Shown piece after piece: positions 11,101 through 22,859 of a DNA stretch of 64,000 bases. This stretch comes from Paragonimus westermani (lineage: Eukaryota > Platyhelminthes > Trematoda > Plagiorchiida > Troglotrematidae), in assembly GCA_008508345.1 (NCBI GenBank), contig QNGE01003324.1, positions 23,484 to 87,483 on the forward strand. The letters are read 5' to 3'. The notes under the pieces were generated by a model. The model had not been told where the DNA came from. It saw only the letters and a list, made by a program, of their open reading frames with translations, and ran no database searches. Made by a program: the position numbers and the translations under genes. Position 1 is the stretch's first letter. Each line of letters opens with the position of its first letter.

Positions 11101-14100
11101 CGAACTTTCATCTCCTAGTATCCCGCTATAATTTTTATTCAAAATGTTTCAGAATCTCTGTTATTCCTGCTGTTCAAAAGCTGAAATTTATACCTGCGAA
11201 ATACGAGATTTTGTCTGCCACCAAGCAGTCCAATATTGAGTCGTACAAACTAATTTGTACTGGTGCGAGTGTTGCCTGGAATGTGGCTGATACGTTCTGA
11301 CCACTAAATTAATAATTTCCCCACATTTGCCTGTTCGTCCAGTGTTCTGTTTTAGTTTAACTAACTTTCTGCAGTTCACAGAACTGGTTGCAAATATTTT
11401 CCCGTCTTTCAGTAATCCTCGTCGTGAGAGCTCATCACGAGGAAAACCTGTGCTTTGTCCTTAATCATCGTTCTCAAGCAACAGGGGTTAGTTGTGCAAA
11501 TGACTTCCGCATGTGCTATTGTGTTCGTATTTGGCTCCCTAATAGCCACCAAAACACGTACCCAATTTTTCAGCTAGAAGGAAAATTAGTAACAACACCA
11601 TATAGAATACATTTAATCGACTGCAATGAGCAAAACACTATTGTGCATTTCGTTTTGTATCCACTGAGCAGTGACCATTCGAATTTTACGTGTTGAAGTT
11701 GGTCTTCCAAAATTAGATCTCCACGGTTAAAGTTGGCAGAATCTTGATGCATTCTTATCCGCGAAAGGACAGTATGCCTCCTCAAGTTATCCGTTTCTCT
11801 CGCTAATTCGCTAGCTCGATGCGAAAACACAGAAGTGTTGCAATATTCGGCTGCATGCAGAACAGCAAGTACGCAGTTCTATTGGAGTGCTAAATTGTGA
11901 CCTGCAATCAGTTACGAACAACATCACAACAGTGACCTGATCGCAGAGCACCCCTATCGAATTCACACACTCAAATCACAACAACAAATTGTATATCCAC
12001 CACATGCTCCGTGCTGCTTGAGCTCAGTGCAAACGCTAAGCACGATAAACACATCTGGGTGGTATTACCACGCATTTCTGAAGCTGGCCTGGTGGCAGTC
12101 TCAACACAACGTCATGGACATCTACCCAAGCATATTATCTGCGAATCCCCCCGTTTGATGGGCGAGCCATTTACGAGATTTCGTCTCAGCCGCAATGTCC
12201 GGGAGTGAAGAGTGTTTGGATATGTGGACCAACATGCTAGATATTCGTTTGTAGCTGAACTAACTAAAATGAAAATTAGCGGTTTAAGAGTGGAATATGC
12301 AATATTGTAATGTTCTGGTTGTGAGAGCTCCCGATGATGTTTTGTTCACAGTGAAAGTTCGGAATTACCATGTGATGACTTCGTGTCCGGAATTTTCGCT
12401 CTTCCTGCAAAAATAATTCGACTGCTGTAGTTCGCGATATCAGCTTTCAAGATTAAATTTACGAATAGTACTTATTGAACTAACAGAGCCGAAATCCTTT
12501 CCAAATGGAAACAAGGTTTACGTGAGTACTTGTCCACGAAGTATATTTACTTACTAAAGAGTCTTCAATAAGGAATCCTAGAAGAACTTACTTCCAAATG
12601 CCCCGGGAACTTCGGTTATTTCCAAAAAAATAAACGTGTATTCGCCTTGATCGTTGTGACAGAATGTGTTTTGACAAATCCATCAATTTTGTACGTTGAG
12701 AGTTCGAAATGATGTCATCGACTTATGTTGGTTCTTAAAGTATGAACAGGTCGATAACTAGGTTACTGAACCGCACCTAGCAATAAACTTCGGATCTGTC
12801 ATTTCGGCGGTGGCTGGTGAGCGCACTAGTTTTACGACTCAATGTTACGTAAAAAAGGTTTCCTATTTTAAGAAATAATTGTTTATCACGGTACCAGGTG
12901 CATGCATGCCATTACATGTCAACAGTCATGCAGCTGACTGCCTGTAAGTGGGTAAAACCTTGGGAGTTCGAAACACACAGTGGAACTGTTCCGACTCGCC
13001 GGAGGTTGAAATGTGAACGTTTACCAATCAGCTGTTATCAAGTGTTTTTATCCATCTATGCCGTGATAGAGACATTTTCAAGATGTGGGACTGAGCGGTA
13101 CTCACATGATTTGGGTGGGCCTGAACAATGGATTGAATTTGTTGTCTGAAATAGTTCTACATTTTTGTTTTCAAAATTGGAACACTGCGTGTATTATGTT
13201 TATCGGTGTAGGAAATGAGTTACTCTTGTGGTGAGGACAACTTGTCGTCGACATGATAAATGTTTATTTGTTACGTAGAAAATCTTGAACTCCGAGCAAA
13301 CCAGCCCGTCACCTTCAAATTGATCAGGGGTTCAGGCCGAAACTCATTGTATCCACCTGCAGCTAACACAGTAATTTTCACGTCTCATCTGGAAGCGGTT
13401 AGACCATAGTCCATTCCGCTGCTAACCAATTATATTTGCGGTTTTAACCGGGTTTGTAAGCTGATCTCAGAAAAGTATTGTTCACTAAACTTGACTAACA
13501 GATATTTTATGAGCAGTTCACGTTCCAGTCTCGACAACGTCGAGTAGAACTGTTCAACTCAACGTTGACTAGTTACTGACAAGGGTGGATTTCAACCTGC
13601 AAATGTGGTCGTATGATTGTTAGGTTTGCTGGAATAACGAAACTTTTAAACCAAGAACATGAGGTTTCTTGCAGTGTAATGTCCACAATTGCAGTGATAT
13701 CAGCAGAGGGAATGAGCTACTGCCAGCCTAATACTAACTGCAACGCAATACAAGCATTATTTGCTATGGTGGGTAATACAGTCCTAGCTAATGAGTTGAT
13801 GACAGAATTTCTTACCTTCCTGAATCTTACTGAAAGCTAAAATTGATTGTAATTAGAATGTAATCAAACCAGCAGGGTATGATAATAACATCAACTTTCG
13901 TTCAGTATTCATAACGACAAATTTGAACATCAAGTAACTTTCAAACGCAAGATGATCACGCAAGATCCAGTTCGTGCTTAATGCACGGATATTCCATGTT
14001 TACCTTTATATGCATGTTCCAATACTGTATTTGTTTAAAAGAATTAGAAAGCACGCATTAACTTCCGGTAAGTGTGGAGTGATTTCAACCATGGCAGTAA

Positions 14101-14514
14101 CCTTAACTTAGCTACCATAAAAGACGTATGCACTTTAATGTGTTCATTTTTATGATTTCCGACCGTTCACGCTATTGCCTATGTAGGCGAACGCACTTTG
14201 TTTGTGTGACGTTCTTGGTTTAAAATGTGCTTCAGTCCTGTCATGGAAAGAAAACTTTCTTCAGTTTAAATAGGACACCAATAAAATGAAGAGAAATGAG
14301 TCGATCGATTTGGTAGCATTTTGGCTGTTGAGTTTCATCCATATATTTTGCAAAGATTGATAGGATGTAAACTGTGCAAAGCCAATAGTTCGACTTATTT
14401 TTACCAGTCGCAGAAGTGAGAGCGCGAAAATTAATTCCACTTGCACTTTAAAACATCAAAACTATATCGATTATTTGCAACTTATAGATGCAACCATCTC
14501 CTTAATTGCACCAG
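8126..14514. other. No recognised gene; possible retroelement continuation at the left edge
   Basis: 8126-9060 is less AT-rich and may be further Gypsy sequence, but I could not match it to a protein domain. 9060-11380 holds almost no open frames. Overlapping frames at 11388-11696 (plus) and 11570-11830 (minus) are both open, and neither has a domain. A 65-codon frame at 12011 and an 83-codon frame at 12898 are unassigned. A 75-codon plus frame at 13613-13840 starts with a real ATG but shows no leader or motif. Confidence 0.45.
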
Positions 14515-14970
14515 ATTGTTGTTGACGAACAAACTGGTCATACAACACCAACCATTCTCCTGTTCGAATTAAGAATACGTGCAAATACCCTGAACGATTT
14601 GGTCAGAGCAACTAGATGCTTTGTTGATGAGATATATTTAACAATCAACCAGGAAGGGGCATTCACAATTAACAAGCGCTTTTTGATACGATGGTTGATA
14701 TCCCCAGCTTGGAGCATTGCCCGTCAAAAAATAACGCAAGCTTATGTAGTCTACCAAGCAACGGCGACTAAAATGGTAGATCACGCGACTGACGGGATGA
14801 TCAGCTTATCTACCATCAAGGCTATTAAACACTCATTTTGTAGTAGCCCATGCAGATCACAAAAATGGGTGGCTGGATATGTGTCATACAACGCCAAGGT
14901 TATTCTCCGACCCAAATTATTGGATCAAAGTTGCACAACTATATTATTTTCGCGTAATGTAGCTCGTTAA
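14515..14970 (+). CDS. Candidate terminal exon, product unknown
   Basis: An open frame of about 151 codons ending in TAA at 14968-14970. It begins just after a plausible 3' splice site (a pyrimidine-biased tract ending TTGCACCAG) and lacks an early ATG, so it would be a 3' exon rather than a whole gene. The reading is not low-complexity, has no obvious membrane segment, and contains tryptophans and cysteines at ordinary spacing. I recognise no family. The last codons and the stop lie inside the first copy of the 275-bp tandem duplication that follows. An AATAAA occurs near 15563. One ORF of this length is not far from chance in 64 kb of both strands, so confidence is low. Confidence 0.3.
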   Translation: MVVDEQTGHTTPTILLFELRIRANTLNDLVRATRCFVDEIYLTINQEGAFTINKRFLIRWLISPAWSIARQKITQAYVVYQATATKMVDHATDGMISLSTIKAIKHSFCSSPCRSQKWVAGYVSYNAKVILRPKLLDQSCTTILFSRNVAR

Positions 14971-15230
14971 TTGCAGTGCGCCTTTCAGGCTTCGGATATT
15001 CGTGCATTTTCTCCGGTGAATATTAATAATCACCACCTTTCTAGTACGTCTCTTTTCTCAAAATCGATCCCACCTGTGTGTACTTGTGGCACTGTGACTG
15101 TAGGTTTTTTCAACCATCTTCCGCAACCAGTGAGCAGAAACTAAATATTACAAATGGCATCTTCGTCGTACATATGTGCGGTAAACAGAGAATCTTGGCA
15201 ACTCTTAATAATCTCTGTTAACAAGAAAGT
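14956..15230 (+). repeat. Tandem duplication, unit 1
   Basis: This 275-bp unit is repeated at 15232-15506 with about seven substitutions (about 97.5% identity) and no N between copies. The unit begins within the last codons of the candidate exon and includes its stop codon. Divergence is similar to that of the N-joined pairs, so an allelic false duplication is possible. Confidence 0.85.
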
Positions 15231-15231
15231 A

Positions 15232-15506
15232 AATGTAGCTCGTTAATTGCAGTGCGCCTTTCAGGCTTCGGATGTTCGTGCATTTTCTCCAGTGAATATT
15301 AATAATCACCACCTTTCTAGTACGTTTCTTTTCTCAAAATCGATCCCACCTGTGTGTACTTGTGGCACTGTGACTGTAGGTTTTTTCAACCATCTTCCGC
15401 AACCAGTGAGCAGAAACTAAATATTACAAATGGCATCTTCTTCGTGCATATGTGCGGTAAACAGAGAATCTTGACAACTCTTGATAATCTCTGTTAACAA
15501 GAAAGT
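15232..15506 (+). repeat. Tandem duplication, unit 2
   Basis: Second copy of 14956-15230, offset 276 bp. It ends at GAAAGT, after which unique sequence resumes. Confidence 0.85.
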
Positions 15507-16559
15507 TTATGGCTAACACTGTAGTAAATCAATATTTCATAAAGCATTGCGAGACTTGAAGAAATAAAGTTTCACTGTCGATCCAATGAGGCGAAAGAAC
15601 GTTCTTCAGTAGAAATTGTCAGCAAAGTAAACTGTACACGCTGGGCGACGAGACGTCATTTCTCGCAACGGTGCATCAGTTACCAATCTTCAGAGGAGAC
15701 AGGCAATAAAAACGCTATCAATAATATATGCCGCATTTGTTCAAAACCGAACAGGTTGTTGACTGAACAAGAAGTTTTTATGATTTAATTCACTCAACGT
15801 TAGCAGTGTACGGATTATTTAGGATCTAGGATTTAGGAATGTTAACCGCGCATCTGTCCTTTGAGAAAGCATGAAATATCGCTAGGGAACTACTGCGTTC
15901 CTCCTACATCTGTAAAACTTGTTATAAAATCTGTGGTTTTCCATTTTCTTCATAAAACACTCCATAATTTTGAACACGGAAACTCGAATAAAGAATATTG
16001 CAGCTCCCAATACTTGAGGTATCGCAAAACTCACGAGCTAAAGATTTCAGCAAATCTGTATGAGGAATATATACGTGCTTTGTTGCGGTCTAGTTTTTTG
16101 TCTAAGAACCAAAAAGACCAAGCAATCGTAGGAATAACGGGAACGAAAGAACACACTTGATTATTTTAGTAGTTCCGATATGTGGCTCGCCCACTCAAAT
16201 GGATGATTGTTAAGCAATCCAGAAGCGAGTCATTGCCCTATGTGAAAAGTACGTGTTAGGCTTGGCCTCTGTCTCCTTGTGTGCAAACTGTAAACAGTAG
16301 TAAAATGACTGGTTACATTGAGTACTGATATTCACCACCCCATGAGGTGAGCACTGTAACGTGCCATCCATAGGTCTAGTAATGAGTACATTCGAAAAAG
16401 TTGAACTGCTGTTCGACTTAAGTTCGTGAGACAAAGGTAGGTTGGGATGAATATTATCAAGGAAATTAAAAAACAAACCAAAATCAGCAACATCTGTAGG
16501 AATTGAGGTTCGGTTTCAAAGAACCAGGTGCATATTCACTCCGGACTCACTGCAGACAG
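15507..16559. other. No recognised gene
   Basis: The best open frame is plus 15861-16160 (99 codons, TTG-initiated, hence at most an internal exon). Its product is rich in basic and polar residues and matches nothing I know. Minus 16210-16476 is also open and unassigned. Confidence 0.45.
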
Positions 16560-17160
16560 AACAGAATTTACTGAGAACGAGAGTTACTAGCAGATGCATA
16601 CCCTGACAAACTCATCTAGGCACACGAAAAGGCGAAGAAGAGCAGTGAGACCATACTTACGGCTCAAAATAAGGATGTTTTCTATTCTCATCATTTGAAG
16701 ATGCTCATCTGGCCAACAACATAAACCAAGAACTGAAATCTGCTTCGGTCCAAACGTATGCTGCTGCATAGTTGCACTGAGTTCACCAGTTCCCCAAAGT
16801 CGCAAAATCAGTTTGTCAAATACTTCTGTCCTCCATGTTGTGTACCCGTTCACTTGCAGTTGCAGTGACGTTTACATAAGCAGAACAGATCGACAACTCT
16901 CACAGCAAGTCGCCGGACACACCATGAAGCGGCTGAAACAACTGATGACGCCCCAACCTCAGCTTTTCGTAGTGGTATCTCGAAATCTAGAATCAGAGAT
17001 CGCTTAACACCTCAGAGCAGCAGAGCACCAAGTTGGCCCACTAAATTCATTCAAGTTACTGTTGCACATTTTACGAACCGGCGCTCAGCCAAACTTACCA
17101 TCTGATGTAATGTTCAAAAAAGTGGCTCGTGGGACATATGGGGTTTCCATGGACCTAATT
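16560..17160 (+). pseudogene. Second Penelope-like element remnant: linker and GIY-YIG endonuclease
   Basis: Plus-strand decayed PLE C-terminal region. AYPDKLI at 16596-16616 matches the linker motif ending in a stop. KDVFYSH around 16660-16690 and QTYAAA around 16755 match conserved linker positions in shifting frames. From 16813 a 64-codon open stretch carries VVYPFTCSCSDVYISRTDRQL, the Cys pair plus the GIY-YIG core, with serine where the core glycine belongs (YIS for YIG). The tail continues in another frame with VDPL-like and F-K-L-L-like residues to about 17160. It differs enough from the copy at 2479-3176 to be a separate lineage or subfamily. No RT palm and no inverted arms were seen. 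Inactive. Confidence 0.7.
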
Positions 17161-17205
17161 ACATAGGACGTGATGTGGTTGTAGGCGTGTTTAGCTCTGT
17201 TCGTC

Positions 17206-17898
17206 CTAACCTGTATGATACATATGACTGGCCTGCTTAATGTTGACGGCTAATGCGCGGAAATGAAGTGTTAACACATCGCAATGTATTTCTTCTTTCT
17301 TGTGTGATGAAAGACGCATTTTGGCATGAAACAAACAGTTGCGAAACGTTCGTGCATTGATCTGCAAGGAACGTGTTGATATGATTGGTATGTGCTTTGA
17401 AAATAGATTCAAGTCGATATACAACATGTAGCATTCAAGACAAGTGACGAAAATTATCATGAATAACTGCTTACTTTGAGCTAGTTGTGCATCTGAAACG
17501 AGAAAATCAAGCAAATTTAGAATTTCTAAATAGTGTTTGGTTTTATTTTTGTTGAATGTGTCCGCCCCGACATTTTGTGAGCTCCAACGTTCGACTAGTT
17601 TAGTTTGTGTACGTTTGNAACGTGTTGATATGATTGGTATGTGCTTTGAAAATAGATTCAAGTCGATATACAACATGTAGCATTCAAGACAAGTGCCGAA
17701 AATTATCATGAATAACTGTTTACTTTGAGCTAGTTGTGCATCTGAAACGAGAAAATCAAGCAATTTAAGAATTTCTAAATAGTGTTTGGTTTTATTTTTG
17801 TTGAATGTGTCCGCCCCGACATTTTGTGATCTCCAACTTTCGACTAGTTTAGTTTGTGTACGTTTGAATCTTAAGTTTGACGGAGGAGTGTGGTTCAT
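17206..17898 (-). CDS. Unassigned open frame spanning an N-joined duplication
   Basis: Read on the minus strand from an ATG at 17898, the frame stays open to 17206 through two copies of a 248-bp block and the N between them. It survives only because 248 + 1 is divisible by three. If the duplication is an assembly artefact, the true frame would be about 147 codons. The product has a hydrophobic middle (roughly LFMIIFGTCLECYMLYIDL) that could be one membrane segment, flanked by lysine-rich sequence. Of six differences between the copies, four change the amino acid, which does not suggest purifying selection. No family recognised. Confidence 0.25.
   Translation of the reverse strand: MNHTPPSNLRFKRTQTKLVESWRSQNVGADTFNKNKTKHYLEILKLLDFLVSDAQLAQSKQLFMIIFGTCLECYMLYIDLNLFSKHIPIISTRXKRTQTKLVERWSSQNVGADTFNKNKTKHYLEILNLLDFLVSDAQLAQSKQLFMIIFVTCLECYMLYIDLNLFSKHIPIISTRSLQINARTFRNCLFHAKMRLSSHKKEEIHCDVLTLHFRALAVNIKQASHMYHTG
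17370..17617 (+). repeat. Duplicated block, copy 1 (left of the second N)
   Basis: 248 bp repeated at 17619-17866 with about six substitutions (about 97.6% identity), separated only by the N at 17618. Confidence 0.85.
17618..17618. other. Single-N assembly join
   Basis: The second single N in the window. Like the first, it sits exactly between two near-identical copies. Confidence 0.9.
17619..17866 (+). repeat. Duplicated block, copy 2 (right of the second N)
   Basis: Direct copy of 17370-17617. The sequence beyond 17866 and before 17370 is unique. Confidence 0.85.
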
Positions 17899-20800
17899 GT
17901 AGAATTTGTTGGGTGCTTTTATTATGCATTTGCTCCAAATGTTTCACCTCCAAGACTTCGCCCGAATTAGGGTAGGCTGTATTTTACTAAAAAAGACTGT
18001 GTTCCATAATGTCTCTGGCGCATGCAGATGTTACGGATGTTTACACTCTCCAGCTACACTGCTACACTAGAAACCGTTCGGTTCAGTTCTCTTTTGAGAA
18101 CAAATAATGCAGAAAATTTTCCTTGATGGAAATGGTTTGGAAAACTCGTTTAGTCATCCACACTTCAGATTAAAAGTGCTGCCTGAACAATGACTGTGAT
18201 AAGCTAATCCATGAGTTAGAGTTTCAGTTAAGCTTCACTTATCTTATCCCTTAGTTCCCACTCTGCTTTTAGAATCAGTTCCCTACTTTTCACTGCTATG
18301 TGTTGGTTCCATAATGCTCAACACTAAAGGAAATGTATGCGTGCTCCATAAGTTTACTCTGACACACATAATTGTTACTCATCCTTGTAAGTTTTTGTTT
18401 ACTGTTGACCTAATGGAGAAAACTAAATGTTTTCATTGAAGTAAAGTCTGTGAAACTGAACTGCCTGAGAATGAGTCAACGTAAAGTTTAAAAATTGATT
18501 GGAACTGGAACAAGATGAGCAGCTTAACGGTATATTTGCGTTATCACTGGAAACAAAAATTCACCAGAAATTCATTGTGCTGTTTCATCTTTCAGAAGAG
18601 AACCTACAAACATTGTTTAACATTTGTTAAATTGAGCTCATGAATACGTAACCCAATGTTTATGATTTGTTTGTTCCACCGGTGTGGTCGTAAAGAAGGC
18701 GGGTGTGGATTTGACTCACAAACACAGTAAATTGTACGTCCACCAGGCATTGCAATTCTCACGACGTCTTTTGCCAGCTAGTTTGCGTTCGCATACCAAT
18801 CACTTCTGGGTCCCTCATCCGTGAAATTCTGTTGATGCAATTCTTCGTGAAACCATCGGCAATGGAGACTTTCAGTTTAAAAATCCGTTTTCTTCCGTGT
18901 GTCATCTCAAACAAACTGTGATACTATGATTAGTCTGATGTTTCTCTAAGGCAAAAATCGAGCCGAAGCTAAAGTGTTTTCATGCAAAGCTTTCAAAGCA
19001 TTTGTCAGAACTACGGAAGTACGTATCTATATGGTGGTTTTTCCGTTTTTTATTTGGAACGAGTAAAAATTTCACAATAAAAATGTAAACCGCAGCATTT
19101 TGTTTTGTCATGTGTATGAGTTAGCTCTGTATTATGAGTAGCGGCTTTCCGGAAACATGCAGTACTCACCGTCAAGCTCCCGGCCTGTTGGTTTAAATTT
19201 TTAAACGTTTGGATTCGTTGGTAATATACCAACATATCACATCACGTATTTGTAGCGTTATGGATAAGCAACATCACCTGAGTAGTAGATGAAAACTGTT
19301 TGTGTATCCACGAAATAAATATGCCGAGATTTCCTGAACATACGTTTGATTGCTACGGAACGTTCAAATGTAGTTGGGGCCAGCACATATACTTTAATGG
19401 GTAGAATGATTTGCAGTCGTAAACATGGAATTCCAAATTGACCGTTTTCTCCTTTACCCGACAGGTTATCTTACAGATGAGTGCTCTCCCTTATAGATAA
19501 CACTGTCAGTTTCACTTCCTCGGTAAACACTGGCAACACCAACTTTCTCGGTGAGAGCTCACTTTTATTCCAGTTTTCATGGATGGGGAAAAAACATCTA
19601 TAGAGCAACCTCGTTGAAAACAATTTGACTCGTGAACAAAACTTAAAATATACAGTTGGGTATTAGTGAGTCAGTGGCCATCTTTAGCTAGTGGGCTGGC
19701 ACTTAATCAGTTTCATTAGGCAAACCGTTGAGACTAGTTGCATATATTAGGTTATCTGTTGTTGTGTTCACAACGGTATCTCGTGCTCGGTGAGCACAAG
19801 CTGATTCATTGTGTAGTTGTTCTCAATAGGCATAAGACGTAATACCTTGCCACCAAATTTGGATGTCATGTACAAACCATTTTCAACAGTTGTGCTACCA
19901 TTCTTACACATCTTGATGACATAAGTGAGATTTGGTTAAAAGTTGAGTCACGAATGAGACAACTGGTGTTGAGGTCACACTTGCATCAGACAACTTACCG
20001 AAATTTATCAGAAAATCTGAGTAACATGGTGTGAATATTGATTGATGAAGGGTGACTTGAGAAAAATATTTGGCGTAGTTTGCTGCAAATTAATGTTCTT
20101 CGTGCAGTAAAACAACTGCCTCAAGGCTATTCACTACCTCAGCAAAGGGAGTGACCAATCCAAATGTAGCTTTTTGACAATTGTTTGCAATAACCCGTAT
20201 GACGTTTTTAATGAAAGGTCTGGTAAGTTGGATAAGATTCCTCGGGTTATTTCATCAAAGTGCAGTGTTTTGGTATGAGCTTGTGACCTCCTGGACAATC
20301 GATCGCAGCCGTGAAATTCACAGGATTGAAAGAAACATTCAGCAGGTTCTTTTCTGTGTTTATACGATAACTCTTTTTGCAGATATCTCGAATATCATGT
20401 CAGTTAACTGTTTGTCAGTCAGCGCAACTGACATCCCTGGGATTTAGATTTTCGTCAGTTTTCATAGTAACTGTTGCGGAGAACATCTTCTGGTTCCTTA
20501 GAACATTTTGGTGTACGGATATTTTATTGACTCACCTATCGTAAATCGACAACACATGAATGCTCCATCACGACGACAGTATTCTAACAATTGGTTCACA
20601 TCAGTTGATGTAATCAAATCTCACCAATTGGGCCGGATTGCTCCTGTGCTGCAGAAGGAAAAAATCACCGGTCTTCCACTGGTTGTCATTGGTGAATAGC
20701 GCTGTAATACTGGTCTGTTCTTGTGTAAAATTGAGCCACGTTAATTTCGAACTCTGTACAGTTTAGACCAATCCTAGTTCGCAATCCTTGCGAAAATTAG

Positions 20801-22310
20801 CACGGTTGATGTGCCAAATTCACGTGGTAGTTATTCACTTCACCGAACTCTACTGTTTGCTGCAGTTTACGTGATTCAGCTACACATTGTAGTGTGCAAG
20901 GTTTTGCGTCTTTGTTGACCAATGTTTAAGTTCTCATCTTATCAAATTACACAAGGTTTGATTGTGCTCGTAACTGACTTGTCTGCCACTTCAATAAATG
21001 TGATTCCTGTCGATGTTCTTTGATTTTCAAAAACGCCTCGTAAAAACATCTTAGAATTCGCAACTGTACTTATACGCCTCTATTTGTGCAACCAACTAAA
21101 CAGTGAGTCGACCTACACATTTGGCTTCCAGTTTACTTAATCTTGAGGAAGTACTTGATATGGTCAGGAAACAGCAGTGCTCGCTAATAACGACATAGAA
21201 AAACGAGTGATTTACAGTGGTGGGAACAATCCTAGACAGCGTTGACACGAAGTTCGGCAAAGTGTCATGTAATATCACATAAATAACCGGTCACTGATCA
21301 ATCAGAACAGCGTTTAGTGCACCAGTTACAGCGTGATACAAATATAGATGCATTAGGAACCACTAAACTACGTCAACCGCATACATTCGATTAACCTGTC
21401 AATTCAGACACTGTGACTGAAATAACTTCGAACTCGAAAACTTTGTGAAGCTTACGCAGTTTGACCTGTAGTGCTTAATATGACTCAACTGCTCAAAACG
21501 ATAACCATGCACTTGTAGTTCACACACCATCACCCACTTACCGTCCTTCAGTTTTGTGTACACTGAAAGTAAAGGTATGTAAACTTAGCGTAGTGCAGTA
21601 TGAGTGAGGTCGGTGCCCTGTTTAATGACGTTGTGGCACAGAGAGCGACAAAAATAATTTCACGTGAGCAGGCGTTCCTTAGAGAATGGACTAAATGGTG
21701 GAACAGTGCTGTATATATATATATATAATTAGCATTCCGCTGCTCGTAAACATACTGGCAAGTTGTACACTGAGTTTCTGTTCAGTTTTCACAAATACCC
21801 TGACAACCGACCACCAGCTCTGTTCAGCCAAAATGATAGCCATAAGACCTGTCAAACCTAGTGTACATGTGTAAGCTGTGACTGCGTTTCTACAATAAAA
21901 CGGGAATGAATCAGATAGACACCTTCTTGGAGTTCCCTGATGAGCCATTCTGGTTCGGCTGTTCAAAATTAATGTGGAGCACACTCTCGGGGCTCGTTTC
22001 ACCACAGCCGGTCAGAGAATCCCAAACTCAGTCGAATTGTGCATGCTGTTTAAATAATCTGAAGGGTGATAACTGCAATATCATTAGACAGTTAACGATG
22101 GGTTTGAGTTTGATGCAACTAAAGTGAACAACTAACTTTCTTGACGATGTTCAGGATGCGAGACGGGCTTGAGATTCGTGCAACTGGCTTAAGCTATTTA
22201 ACTGTAACATGACAGCAGTACGTAATCATATTGTTACACTGCTAAAAATTGTACATATTAGTTAAATATGGGCTTTTGTAGCGTCAATTTTTCCCAAACA
22301 AAAACTCATC
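17899..22310. other. No recognised gene
   Basis: Mostly short frames. Plus 20181-20447 (88 codons) and plus 20508-20699 (63 codons) are open but unassigned and lack convincing starts. Minus 21691-22005 overlaps plus 21906-22127. One AT microsatellite lies at 21712-21727. No retroelement motif seen. Confidence 0.45.
21712..21727 (+). repeat. (TA)8 microsatellite
   Basis: Uninterrupted TA dinucleotide run of 16 bp. Confidence 0.9.
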
Positions 22311-22859
22311 ATGTGCGTGACCAAATTTGTGGACAAAATATATCATCCGCTTTTTAAAATATTTGTCTTCATTGATAACGTCCTCAATACTGTGCCAGAT
22401 AAGACCCTTTCTTTCAACTCTGAGACGTCAACATGCGTTCAAACTTCATGCCTCATATTTGGCCGTTTACTTCTTGAATGCTCCTTAGAATTTCGTGCTT
22501 ACGTTCGGTTTAATAAACTGCCTTGTTTGCGTCAATTTTCTATCGAACTTTACCAGGATTCAAGAACTTTTGACTTATCTGATAAGTATGTAATCCTTCC
22601 TGCTAATAGTGTACGTAAATTGGATATGCCGTCAACATTTACAGTCTGCTTGTCTCTTGATTTCGTGCAGTTAACAGACGCTGCAAAACCAGAATCTGCG
22701 AGTAACCTGGATTCGCCCCCACTGAAGGAAACATACGGCTGTTATCATCGATTGCCTATATCATCAATGTTCATTCTTGAACTTCAGGAAAGCCATGGAC
22801 AGAGAGCGTTGCAGGCAAATTGGCCTGCATTCATCGTATGTGACAAACATGGTGAATAG
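22311..22859 (+). CDS. Hypothetical protein, 182 aa, longest ATG-started ORF
   Basis: ATG at 22311 with A at -3, TAG at 22857-22859. The product is mixed in composition, with no low complexity, an N-terminal hydrophobic patch (LFKIFVFIDNVL) too polar at its edges to be a clear leader, seven cysteines and a proline-rich point near residue 140 (DSPPLKE). No domain is recognised. Codons use all third bases, as expected for a real exon in this genome, but that is a visual judgement. No clear TATA box was seen, and the nearest AATAAA is near 23087. It could be a single-exon gene, an exon of a longer gene, or chance: an ORF of this length is about at the limit expected by chance in the window. Confidence 0.35.
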   Translation: MCVTKFVDKIYHPLFKIFVFIDNVLNTVPDKTLSFNSETSTCVQTSCLIFGRLLLECSLEFRAYVRFNKLPCLRQFSIELYQDSRTFDLSDKYVILPANSVRKLDMPSTFTVCLSLDFVQLTDAAKPESASNLDSPPLKETYGCYHRLPISSMFILELQESHGQRALQANWPAFIVCDKHGE

